Shown: positions 36,420 through 45,911 of the stretch, one piece after another
Position numbering within the stretch: position 1 is the stretch's first letter
How the letters are laid out: each line of letters begins with the position of its first letter
Made by a program: the position numbers and the translations under genes
Assembly: GCA_025200525.1 (NCBI GenBank)
Contig: CM045762.1
Span: forward strand, 27,873,600 to 27,937,599
From: Camellia lanceoleosa
Lineage: Eukaryota; Streptophyta; Magnoliopsida; Ericales; Theaceae
DNA length: 64,000 nt
Direction: 5' to 3'
The notes under the pieces: generated by a model
Seen by the model: only the letters and a program-made list of their open reading frames with translations
Told to the model about the DNA's origin: nothing
Databases searched by the model: none

Positions 36420-38528
36420 ATGGCTAAACACCTGAAGGACCTCCTTTCTGAGAGTCGCATTTCCGGATTCCGACGACATTTTTCCATTCCCGATGACGTC
36501 CATCTAGCTCTTGTCACGGACAGTACTCTGGACATAGAAAAGGAGGATCAGAATACAATCGTATTCCCCCTCCTGTCCATAGCGGAAGGCGGAGTCCGTT
36601 TCCCCCTACACTTATTACTTAGGGCTATCCTTCGCTATTGGAGTCTGATTCCTTCTCAGCCCAACGTAAATTTCTTTCGAATCATTATGGGTGTTATAAA
36701 GTTGAATCGGCGTCTTAGGATCAATCTTGGAATTCCGGCTATTATTCTAAGATCGCTATGCTTTAGCCAAATCCTCCGGGTCGGTGGCCTGGTACTTCCT
36801 TAGGACCAAGGATACTGACCATCATTTGGTGACTATGCTTGCCAGCTCTGGTAAGAGGGTTGACGATGTAATGGTCAATGTCCGAGGTAATTGGGAGTTC
36901 GCTGAAGGCGAAGATCGCCTAGACCTCATCCCCAGACATAAGGGTGACCTAGGTTGCCATGTAGTATCTTGTGTTTAATGATTTATCTTTTAATTGGCTT
37001 TTTTTCCTTAATCACTCCTCTTTTGTAGGTAATAAATTGAAGAAGATTCTGACTTGCGCTGACGAAGCGGTCCTTAGGGATATTAAGATTGCACTCGACT
37101 ACTTTGGCCGCCCAAACGTGCAAAAACAGGGGAGAGCCGCCCACATTTTACTTCGGTACGAGCCCACTTACACTACGTTCTCGGCTGCGGACAACATTCC
37201 GATTCCATCCGGCGATCAGCAGCTCTCGACTCTTATCTTTCCCAGCTACAAGAACCTCAGGCAAATTGGTCTCGAAGATTCTGATTCGGGGTGAGACGTA
37301 GAGCCAGAAATACAAGCAGTTGCCGATCCGGCGAGAGAATTCACCGAGGAGGCCGAAGAAGTTGACGAGGCCGTGCGCTCGGCATTTGAGACTGCCGGAC
37401 TCGATCAGCCTTCACCATCTGCGTCGGGTCGGGCAAAAGTCTTTTCTGGAGACATTTTCGCGAATTTGGGCGACCTACCCGGCGATTTCTTCGAAGTTGT
37501 GGCGAAGGAAAGCCTTTCGCAAATGGCGCATAAGAGAAATGCCGAGCGAATGGCTGCTCGACAAAGGGCTGAGGCCGGCGAATCTGATCCCAGCTTGCCT
37601 GAGGCCTTCGTACCCATTGTTAAAGGGCTGGTTCAGGTTACGCTGGTTGAAACGGAAAAAGGGGGTGAACAGCAGGACATTGAAGAACGGAAAATTCCGG
37701 AGGAGCGCGGCCAAAAACGCAGCACCGAGGGGGAAGCCAGTTCAAAAGCTAGTCCTGACAAATGGCCTCGCCTTGAGGAATCGGACGTGGTCGCTCCCTT
37801 TGTTATTCAGCCAAAGATCAGAGATACGCCGATTTCTTCCAATGCTTCTGCCATTGAGGATCCGGCCGTTGCGTTGAGCTTGGCGGCTTCAATTTCCTTG
37901 CCGTACGATAGTGACCTTTTGCGCCATCTTGGGATATTTTGGTCAGAGCCTTATCAGTGAGGCACTCCTCATAGGAGTCTTATATTTATTTTTGAATTTA
38001 TTTTTTATAAAGGTATCTAATGATCCCTTATTCTTGCAGACCGTCAGCAGGATTGCCGACTTGGGCCGCTGCCTGCATGATGCTCTTGGCAGGGTTGACC
38101 GTTTGCAAGCCGAAGTGGAAGGTCAGAAGAGTAGAGCGGAGTTTGAAAAAATGAGGGCCGCAATGGAGAGCGCGCGAGTCGAAGCGGAGAAGGAGAGGGC
38201 TCGCTCCGCTGAACAGCTTTGATCTGACGCTGAGGCTAAAGCGAATGCGAGTGAGGAATCGCTCAAACTCTCAAAGGACGAACTTGCCCAGGCGGAGGCT
38301 CAGCTGGAGGAGCTGAAGGCGGCCAAGGAGAAAGCCGAATTTGAGGCTTTCAAGGCGGGAAAGAGCGCCGCTTTCACTGAATATGTTGATGAAGTTCCCA
38401 AGTTTGAGAATCGGGGGTTCAAACATGGGTGGCTCAAAGCCCTTGCTGCCGTTGGGGTTACATCGGATTTGCCAATTCCTTATGAGCAAGTGGATGTCGA
38501 GCTACTCGAATCCGACACCGAGGAGTGA
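36420..38528 (+). pseudogene. Antisense spliced gene of element 3 (plant putative gypsy-type transposon domain plus coiled coil), decayed
   Basis: Begins at 36420 (MAKHLKDLLSESRI). The first block has GVRFPLHLLLRAILRYWSL and FFRIIMGVIKLNRRLRINLG, matching the plant-specific family named putative gypsy type transposon domain (PF04195, recognised from memory). It continues after a frameshift with AWYFLRTKDTDHH and VNVRGNWEFAEGEDRLDL. Likely introns: one ending at TTTTGTAG (about 37028), and one from about 37956 to TTCTTGCAG (about 38040). The last exon is a coiled coil (VDRLQAEVEGQKSRAEFEKM) ending in ENRGFKHGWLKALAAVG and an acidic tail. Disablements: frameshifts near 36730-36780, TGA at about 37291 and TGA at about 38220. 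Introns in antisense relative to the element mean the cargo was acquired as DNA, or that its introns survive because they are not spliced from the genomic RNA strand. Confidence 0.65.
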
Positions 38529-38929
38529 TTTGGGAGGCGTTTCCTAATTATTATTATTATTATTTATTTTTTATTTATTTTTATTTATTTATTTTTTGTT
38601 TGGTTGGGTTTTGTTGGTTCATGGTAGTTTTCATGTATAAATTGGTTACTAACTTGTACGCAATTTATTAATGAACATTTCCTTGTAATGCCACTACTTC
38701 CTGTGCACAATTTGTGTGATTATGTTAATGAAACATTTTGCTGAGTTTGGCTCAAAGCCTTTTGCTACTTTGCGTAAAATTGTTGCCGAGTTTCAGCTTT
38801 TAGGGATTGAATATCCTATGTCAACATTGATTTGTCTTCTTTGTGTAAAATTGCTTTAGGGATTGAATATCCTGTGTCAACATTGATTTGTCTTCTCCGT
38901 GCCGACTGGATTCGAATTATGAACTGTCA
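38529..38929. other. Non-coding spacer with short duplication
   Basis: T-rich 3' region after the spliced antisense gene, then a direct duplication of a segment with ATATCCT(A/G)TGTCAACATTG at about 38810 and 38868. Confidence 0.5.
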
Positions 38930-39450
38930 ATTCAAGAGCCGGCTGGGGTCTATGAGCCGGATAGATTGGTGAATCTGCCCTTGCCCCAGGCGGTCCTTGC
39001 GGGGTCGAGGGTCGGATGGGGTATTTGAGCTGGCTAGATTGATGAATCTGCCCTTGCCCCAGGCGGTCCCTGCGGGGTCGAGGGCCGGCTGGGGTACTTG
39101 AGCCGGCTGGATTGATGAATCTGCCCTTGCCCCAGGCGGTCCTCGAGGTCGGTATTGGGTACTTAATTTGGTGGATTGATGAATCTGCCCTTGCCCCAGG
39201 CGGTCCCTGCGGGGTCGAGGGCCGGATAGATTGGTGAATCTGCCCTTGCCCCGGGCGGTCCTTGCGGGGTCGAGGGCCGGCTGGGGTACTTGAGCCGGAT
39301 AGATTGGTGAGTCTGCCCTTGCTCCAGGCGATCCCTGCGGGGTCGAGGGCCGGATGGGGTATTTGAGCCGGCTAGATTGATGAATCTGCCCTTGCCCCAG
39401 GCGGTCCCTGCGGGGTCGAGGGCCGGCTGGGGTACTTGGCGGGATAGATT
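38930..39450. repeat. GC-rich minisatellite of about 60-74 bp units
   Basis: Seven copies of the core CTGCCCTTGCCCCAGGCGGT followed by CCCTGCGGGGTCGAGGGCCGG and a GGGTACTTGAGCCGG or TAGATTGATGAAT linker, with variants and shortened units. Located between the two antisense paralogues. Confidence 0.85.
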
Positions 39451-39738
39451 GATGGACTATGGTAGAATCGTGCCCCTACTGTTGACTTAGCCGGCGTCGG
39501 GCGATTCAGGGTCTCCAATTAATGAGATTGCCTCGAACGTGCTGCCTCTGTGAAGGATAAATGAGGAAACGTACATCCTTTATGAGCTTGGTAGACAACT
39601 GAGCTGAGCTCTTGGGGGAAGACTGATTGCGCGGATGTCGAACCGACTTTTCTTCAACAAAGAAGGCGAAGACCTGGCCGAAGCTTGGCGGAGATATGAA
39701 TCGGGTGATGAACCTCGCGAAAGTAGGAGTGCCAGTGC

Positions 39739-40536
39739 GTGAGGCATCGTCTCCCGATGTCGCATAGATCGCCAGCGAGAAAAGCGATCGCCGCAGGTAA
39801 GGCTCCACGATCCCGAAGTCGAGGAAGGTTTGACGCGAAACCGTGCCCATTAAGCTTTGCGGTATTCGTGAAGAATAGACCCATGACAGAGGCGGACTCG
39901 ATCGTTCGAGATCCAGATGTAGCGGTCGACTTTGCCCGACAAATATTTCCGCCTGAGGTTCAGAAATCGATGCTGGGTCGACAGGATTACGAAGTGTTTC
40001 GCGAGGGCACTCACGGCGCAGTGAAGGTGCTTTACATTGCTTATGAAGTCGGCATGCGTCTGCGTACTGCCCGTCAAGAGATGGAGAAGAAGAACGAACG
40101 TATTCGAAGTTTGGAGGCCTGCGTGGAGGCGGCCGAGGGGGAACTAAGGAAGGCCAAGGTGGCTCAGGCACAACCCACCGCGCACGCGAACCCAATTATG
40201 GAAGAGAGGGTTACGAGTCGGCTTATCAGCTCCACACTTGCCGATCGAGAGACGGCTAGTATGTTCGCAATAGAGAGTGCGAAGGGGAGGGCCTACGAAA
40301 AAGGTTTCCGTGAGGGCCGAAAGGTGGGAATCGAGAAAACCAGGGAGACGCTGGCTGAAGAAGTATGCCGATGTGAAAACCGCGGGTTCAGGCACGGTTG
40401 GATCAAGGCATCTCAAGCCGCAGAAGCTCTTCGAGCGTCGGGAATTGATTCGGCATCACCACGCTACAGGAGTAAAGATTTTCTGTTTTGTGTCTTTGAG
40501 ATTGAGAAGAGTGAGGATGAGGGTGACGCCGTATGA
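39739..40536 (+). CDS. Antisense coiled-coil ORF inside element 3 (intact)
   Basis: 265 codons from 39739. The start at 39889 (MTEADSIVRDPDVAVDF) is a plausible alternative, giving about 215 residues. Content: an acidic and aromatic N-terminal part (FARQIFPPEVQKSM), a heptad-rich coiled coil (RQEMEKKNERIRSLEACVEA), a second helical part (KGFREGRKVGIEKTRETLAE), then the signature ENRGFRHGWIKASQAAEALR and an acidic tail (EKSEDEGDAV). The same signature ends the other antisense gene at 38.4 kb, so the two are diverged paralogues. It is antisense to gag. Extra antisense ORFs are known in Tat-lineage elements; their function is unknown. The open frame of 265 codons in an otherwise decayed region suggests recent constraint or youth. 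Confidence 0.6.
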   Translation: MRHRLPMSHRSPARKAIAAGKAPRSRSRGRFDAKPCPLSFAVFVKNRPMTEADSIVRDPDVAVDFARQIFPPEVQKSMLGRQDYEVFREGTHGAVKVLYIAYEVGMRLRTARQEMEKKNERIRSLEACVEAAEGELRKAKVAQAQPTAHANPIMEERVTSRLISSTLADRETASMFAIESAKGRAYEKGFREGRKVGIEKTRETLAEEVCRCENRGFRHGWIKASQAAEALRASGIDSASPRYRSKDFLFCVFEIEKSEDEGDAV

Positions 40537-40589
40537 ATTTTATAGTCTTAAGATTGGAACACAGAGCGTGTTCAAAACTATGTAACTTA

Positions 40590-41848
40590 TTGTTTTATTA
40601 AATAAAGATTGTTTCATTATAATTGTTTCATTGTCATTCATATTCGGTATATGTGTATTTTGTGTTGCTCAAATGTTTGAATGTCTACATATTGCCCGAC
40701 CTAGACAGTCGTTAACTGCCCGGCAAGACGCGGGCCTACCGGCAATATCCGCACGTGGGCAGGGCCGACACGTCCGCGGCGACCGTTAGGGCGTTATTGA
40801 GGCTGTTTCAATGGCCATTTATCTCCGATTTGGGTGAGCATATTGACGCTTGAGCAGTTGGATTAACGGGCTGGTCGATGGTGATCGGCATGTGAATATT
40901 GGCCGACCGATTTTAATAAAGTTATTTCGCTTTGGCCGAGCCAAATTGCTGCCGGATGGTCGCGTAATGTCAATCGACGCTTGTTTTTATTTTTTATTTT
41001 TTTAACCAATGCGTTTTTGGGAGTTAATAAAATTTTCTCGGGGTTGGGACCTCGAGATCGTAATCATAGCTGAGAATAAAAGGAGTGGGTGCTTCGCACC
41101 AGTAATCCCATCTGACTCATCATTCTTTGTCTGGTATGGTGATTTTGGTTACATTCAAATTTCGAACAAGTTCGGTGTTTAGATGGTTTGCGACAGAAAA
41201 CCTATCCGTGAAGGAGTTAGGTTATCTGAAGGGCTTGAGTTCTGTGAGTCTCCAAGCGAAGGGCTTGAGATCTGTGAGTTTCCAAGTCGTCGAAGCAGAT
41301 CACCCCGAAAGGAGAGTCAACAACTGTCAAGTTCATTATTCCTTGTCCTGGATCTTTGCCTTGACATTGTCAATGGTCTGCTGATCTAGTGGAATACCCT
41401 CCTTATCCTGGATCTTAGCCTTGACATTGTCAATGGTGTCAGGGGTAGTTTGGCGTTTATGCAAGTCGCGGGCTTAAGCATAACTGGTTTAAGGTAGTGC
41501 ACGCCGTGGAGGGGTTTAAGGTGACGGTCGTCGATCCGGCGATGCTGCTTTACCGACGCGTTTTGTCCCTTTTTTGCTTTTGATATTGTAATGTTCGAAT
41601 GCGGGTTGTATTCATGTAACAACTGTTTAATCAAATAAATGGTTTTATTTTAAATCTATTTGCGTGTTATTCTGAATTTTGGAATGTTGCTTGTGTACTA
41701 AGGCTTATTACTTTGAATGCATGATCTGTTCCAGCATGTTACACAGGATCAATTATCAATATCTTTTGTTCGTGCCAACGTTTGCTCCGGATTCGGAGAC
41801 GCGATTAGCACTTAGCACTGTATGATCTGTTTCCGAATCCTGGGCCCA
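40590..41848. other. Non-coding spacer of element 3
   Basis: Between the intact antisense ORF and the tandem array. Contains short internal duplications: GGGCTTGAG(T/A)TCTGTGAGT twice at about 41232-41281, and CTTGACATTGTCAATGGT twice at about 41360-41440. No ORF I trust. Confidence 0.5.
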
Positions 41849-43259
41849 TTTGGCCTTAAGGAGATTAATCGCCTCCGAATCCGGAGACTTAATCGGCCCT
41901 AAGGCGGCATGCGCCAAAGGGGGCTTCGAATCTGGAGACTTGATTTGGCCAATCGTGATACACGAAGGGCGCTCCGAATTCGGAGACTTAATCGGCCCCA
42001 AGGCGGCATGCGCCAAAGGGGGGCTCCGAGTCCGGAGACTTAATCGGCCTTAAGGCGGCATGCGCCAAAGGGGGCTCCGAATCCGGAGACTTAATTTGGC
42101 CAATCGTGATACACGAAGGGCGCTCCGAATCCGGAGACTTAATCGGCCCTAAGGCGGCATGCGCCAAAGGGGGGCTCAGAATCCGGAGACTTGATTTGGC
42201 CAATCGTGATACACGAAGGGCGCTTCGAATCCGGAGACTTAATTGGCCCTAAGGCGGCATGCGCCAAAGGGGGGCTCTGAATCCGGAGACTTGATTTGGC
42301 CAATCTTGATACACGAAGGGCGCTTTGAATCCGGAGACTTAATCGGCCCTAAGGCGGCATGCGCCAAAGGGGGCTCAGAATCCGGAGACTTAATTTGGCC
42401 AATCGTGATACATGAAGGGCGCTTCGAATCCGGAGACTTAATCGACCCCAAGGCGGTATGCGCCAAAGGGGGGCTCCGAGTCCGGAGACTTAATCGGTCC
42501 TAAGGCGGCATGCGCCAAAGGAGGCTCCGAATCCGGAGACTTAGTTTGGCCAATCGTGATACACGAAGGGCGCTCTGAATCCGGAGACTTGATTTGGCCA
42601 ATCGTGATACACGAAGGGCGCTCCGAATCCGGAGACTTAATCAGCCCTAAGGCGGCATGCGCCAAAGGGGGCTCCGAATTCGGAGACTTAATCGGCTCTA
42701 AGGCGGCATGCGCCAAAGGGGGCTCCGAATCCGGAGACTTAATCGGCTCTAAGGTGGCATGCGCCAAAGGGGGCTCCGAATCCGGAGACTTAATTTGGCC
42801 AATCGTGATACACGAAGGGCGCTTCGAATCCGGAGACTTAATCGGCCCTAAGGCGGCATGCGCCAAAGGGGACTCCGAATCCGGAGACTTAATCGGCCCT
42901 AAGGCGGCATGCGCCAAAGGGGGCTCCGAATCCGGAGACTTAATTTGGCCAATCGTGATACACGAAGGGCGCTCCAAATCTGGAGACTTAATCGGCCCTA
43001 AGGCGGCATGCGCCAAAGGGGGCTCCGAATCCGGAGACTTGGTTTGGCCTATCGTGATACACGAAGGGCGCTCCGAATCCGGAGACTTAATCGGCCCTAA
43101 GGCGGCATGCGCCAAAGGGGGCTCTGAATCCGGAGACTTAATCGGCCCTAAGTCGGTATGCGCCAAAGGGGGCTCCGAATCCGGAGACTTGGTTTGGCCA
43201 ATCGTGATACTCGAAGGGCGCTCCGAATCCGGAGACTTAATTTGGCCAATCGTGATAAG
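41849..43259. repeat. Tandem array of alternating 51-bp and 48-bp units
   Basis: Every unit carries CTCCGAATCCGGAGACTTA. Type A (51 bp, about 16 copies) continues with ATCGGCCCTAAGGCGGCATG and CGCCAAAGGGGG. Type B (48 bp, about 12 copies) continues with TTTGGCCAATCGTGATACAC and GAAGGGCG. CTCCG and CGGAG flank a 4-base loop, so each unit can form a small hairpin. Both unit lengths are multiples of three, which keeps frames open on both strands (42438-43415 minus, 42556-43284 plus). These look like by-products, not genes. Confidence 0.9.
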
Positions 43260-43384
43260 TGCCCCACTGGGAATCGACATATGATTTTCAGCGTCGAGGA
43301 AAAGTAGTTCATATTGCAGAGGCGAAATATATTTACAGTTATCAGAGCCCACAGATCGGGTCAGTGATAGGGTTTTCGTCAGAA

Positions 43385-43720
43385 CTTTGCTTGTGCCGAT
43401 TGGGGGGAACCACATATTTCTTCAATGCCGTAGGTTGTTGGGAAATGCAGAATCTGATGGTAGGTGCTTGGGACGGCCTTCATGATATGTAGCCAGGTTC
43501 TTCCCATTATAGCATTATATGGCGAGGGGAGCTTCACGACCAGGAATTCTACTTCGACCGTTCTAGACCCTGCCGAGCAGTAATGTGACCTTGCCTAATG
43601 GGTATTCCGGTTCAGATAAAGTTTAACGATGGGTGAGGTCTTTGGAGATAGATTTGCCTCGTTGAGGCTGAGCTTGACGAAAGTTTGATAGTACATGACC
43701 TTTGAACTACTCCCTGGATC
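43385..43720 (-). pseudogene. Aspartic protease of element 3, frameshifted
   Basis: Protease sequence begins in the gag frame (RILIDPGSSSK, about 43720). It continues in a second frame (SEPEYPLGKVTL, about 43620) and then a third (PSPYNAIMGRTWLHIMKAV, about 43480-43540, then STYHQILHFPTTYGIEEI). Two frameshifts therefore disable it. After about 43385 recognisable pol ends and, after a short spacer, the tandem array begins at 43259; no RT motif is seen. Confidence 0.75.
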
Positions 43721-45430
43721 TATGAGGATTCGTTCAATGATGAACCGGTTTATGCGTAATCCAATGATCAACGGATCAATGTGGGAAGCCGTTGCGTCAT
43801 TGAGGTCGGAGTCGTTGAAGGCAATTGTCGGAGCTTCTTTGGACCGGTCAGTCGAAGTACGGCGCCCCTGTAAAGTTGGGTGCGATCGAATTGTGTGCAT
43901 GGCCGGGAGTGTAGGCAGGCTATAAATTACGTGGATCACGCCAAGTGGGGGAGAGCCCTGCCTTAATGCTAATGCCTTGGTTGGCTTTCCCTGTTTCACA
44001 TACTGCTGCAGTCGGCCGTCTTGCATCAGTTCCTCCAAGTGGTCTTTTAATGCGTAGCAACTCTCTGTTTCGTGGCCGTGATCTCTGTGATATTCGCACC
44101 TCCGGTCCCTTCGTCGTGTATCGGGTGGTCCCACCATCTTTGACGGCCATTTGAAGAATGGAAGGTGTTGGATTTTGGTTATTACAGTGGTGATTGGCTC
44201 TGACAGTTCCGTGTACTTTTTGTCGGCGCGCCTCGAGCGCCTACTGTCGACTTGCAATTGCTCATTCGTCGGATGGGAGCATTGATCGCTCGATCGGCGA
44301 GAGTCCCGCCTTTTGTCCTGTTTAGCACGTTGTCGTGGCTCGGGGCTCAGAGGTGGCACGGAGCTTATCGGCTGAGCAATGTCAGGAGGTCCCGATTTGG
44401 TGGACGCTTGACTAGCTTTGATCCTCAGGGAATCGTCTTCCACTTTGCAATACTCTTCGACTTTCTTCATCAACGCCCAGACTGTTTTGGGGGGTCTTCT
44501 GGTCAGGGAGTTGCGAAGAGCACTGTCAGGATGTAGTCCCATTTTGAAGGCGGTAACGGCCATGGAGTCGTTGCAAGCGTCGTCAACGAGATTGAAGCAC
44601 TCCCAATATCGCGCCGAATATGCTCTCAGCGTTTCTCCCGATTGAATTTGTATAGCCCAGAGAGAGTCGGCCTGTTTTGGCTGTACCTCGTTGGTGATGA
44701 ACCTGGCCCTGAAGGATTTTTGCAATTGATGGAAACTTTTGATCGAAGCCGGCTCCAGCTTGTAATACCATCTGATAGCTAGTGGCCCCAAACTGCTGGG
44801 GAATATGCGGCACATGAGGGCTTCATTGTCTGCATGCAACGTCATGGCCTGCTTGTTGTGACGTATATGATCGGTGGGGTCTGATTTTCCGTCGTAGAGA
44901 GTAAATGACGGAGCTTTGAACTTCTGGGGCAGGGTCGCCCTCGCAATTCGTCGGATAAAAGGATCGTGCCGGTCCTCTTCGTCTGAACTACTTTTTCTGC
45001 GCTTGTTCCTTATATGTGGGCTTTTTTCAGAGGAGCTGGAAGTGTCTGAGCGTCCCTTGTTATGCTCCGTGGATAATGAATTGGAGTCGCTATCAGTTTC
45101 TCTTGGTCGGGCTCGAGGTTGTTGTTTACCTGCCCTCAGGGGTCGTTCGGGGTCTTGGAGCGCGGCTTCTTTGGATTTTGCTACTTCCAGAGCCAAATCT
45201 TGTCGGAGGCATTTATTTTCTGCGAGCATATTTTTCAGCCTTCGCTCATTCTGTTTAGCTTGTTCTATGATGGCTTGCATCGTCTCCTGCGCTGAAGTCG
45301 TTGGTGAATCAAAATTCAAGGCGCGTCTCGCAGCGATGGTTTCCTTTCCGAGCAGATCTGCCGGGGTGATGTCGTCTCTCTGTATAGTCTCGTCGGTGGC
45401 TATCGGAGGATCTTGCGTCACGCCTTCCAT
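43595..45430 (-). CDS. Gag polyprotein of element 3, with start of protease (611 codons)
   Basis: The start codon at 45430 lies just inside the PBS. A coiled-coil-like segment is seen near residues 45-90 (IEQAKQNERRLKNMLAENK), then a charged Ser/Arg/Asp-rich linker (about 95-155). The gag core follows (about 165-330) with FTLYDGKSDPTDHIRH, ALMCRIFPSSLGPLAIRWYY and FRARFITNEV. A zinc-binding segment CEYHRDHGHETESC lies near 460. At the end the retropepsin active-site region appears (RILIDPGSSSKVMYY) before the frame closes at 43595. The gag part has no stop or frameshift, unlike elements 1 and 2. By family, it would form virus-like particles and bind RNA in the cytoplasm. Confidence 0.85.
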   Translation of the reverse strand: MEGVTQDPPIATDETIQRDDITPADLLGKETIAARRALNFDSPTTSAQETMQAIIEQAKQNERRLKNMLAENKCLRQDLALEVAKSKEAALQDPERPLRAGKQQPRARPRETDSDSNSLSTEHNKGRSDTSSSSEKSPHIRNKRRKSSSDEEDRHDPFIRRIARATLPQKFKAPSFTLYDGKSDPTDHIRHNKQAMTLHADNEALMCRIFPSSLGPLAIRWYYKLEPASIKSFHQLQKSFRARFITNEVQPKQADSLWAIQIQSGETLRAYSARYWECFNLVDDACNDSMAVTAFKMGLHPDSALRNSLTRRPPKTVWALMKKVEEYCKVEDDSLRIKASQASTKSGPPDIAQPISSVPPLSPEPRQRAKQDKRRDSRRSSDQCSHPTNEQLQVDSRRSRRADKKYTELSEPITTVITKIQHLPFFKWPSKMVGPPDTRRRDRRCEYHRDHGHETESCYALKDHLEELMQDGRLQQYVKQGKPTKALALRQGSPPLGVIHVIYSLPTLPAMHTIRSHPTLQGRRTSTDRSKEAPTIAFNDSDLNDATASHIDPLIIGLRINRFIIERILIDPGSSSKVMYYQTFVKLSLNEANLSPKTSPIVKLYLNRNTH

Positions 45431-45445
45431 GGATGTATTTGAGTA

Positions 45446-45463
45446 TTCCTACAGACGGTGCCA
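45446..45463 (-). other. Primer binding site of element 3
   Basis: Minus strand TGGCACCGTCTGTAGGAA, two bases inside the 5' LTR. It differs from the element 1 PBS at two positions. Confidence 0.85.
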
Positions 45464-45465
45464 AT

Positions 45466-45906
45466 TGTGGAGAAGTGATTTTTGGAAATACTCTTCAGAT
45501 CTGGGAAGACGCTCTTGATTCTTAGCTAGTCACCTGCAAAGGCAAATATTCCGGTCGGGGGTGCCGAGATTAGCACTCCGACGGGCAAGTCAGTTCCTCT
45601 ACTTAAGAAAGCTTGTTTACTAAGTTTAGTGAAGTGTATTCTTCTTTTTTTTCTTATCTCCCATTCCAAGAACGCTGCTTATTTATTTATAGCTGTTCCT
45701 CCTGAGGCCTCGGGGCCTGAGCTTGGTTTTAAATCATTACCTGTTCTTATATTCGGCCCCCAACGATCTTTATTAATCGGCTTACGTACCGTATTTGGCC
45801 CATCCTAGACTTACAGGATGGGGCCGATTAATATTTGCTGGACGTCCGGTTAATGTCAGTACTAAGACATGCCCCTTCCGATTTATCCGTATATTCGGCT
45901 CCCACA
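45466..45906 (-). repeat. 5' LTR of element 3 (441 bp)
   Basis: Direct repeat of 35578-36019 with about 16 substitutions and one base of length difference. Its minus-strand TATA box (CTATAAATAAAT, about 45681-45692) would drive the genomic transcript. Confidence 0.95.
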
Positions 45907-45911
45907 AATAT

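Larger units (their letters stand above)
35578..45906 (-). mobile_element. Complete non-autonomous gag-only LTR retrotransposon (element 3)
   Basis: LTRs 35578-36019 and 45466-45906, TG...CA ended, and the exact 5-bp duplication AATAT (35573-35577 and 45907-45911). PBS, intact gag and a broken protease follow in minus-strand order, and a PPT precedes the 3' LTR. Reverse transcriptase, RNase H and integrase are absent. In their place, in element order, are a 48/51-bp tandem array (43259-41849), an antisense ORF (40536-39739), a minisatellite (39450-38930) and a spliced antisense gene remnant (38528-36420). The gag, PBS and layout fit a Tat-lineage derivative. By eye the LTRs differ at about 16 of 441 aligned sites (about 96% identical). 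A gag-only LTR element of this type corresponds to the class called TR-GAG; it would need enzymes in trans. Confidence 0.9.

Noticed and set aside
41849..43259. CRISPR-like look of short regular units
   Set aside because: There are no unique spacers; both unit types are repeated themselves, and the locus is inside a plant retrotransposon.
42438..43415. 325-codon minus-strand and 242-codon plus-strand open frames of a repetitive protein
   Set aside because: Both are translations of the 48/51-bp array; unit lengths divisible by three keep all such frames open. No start context or domain supports a gene.
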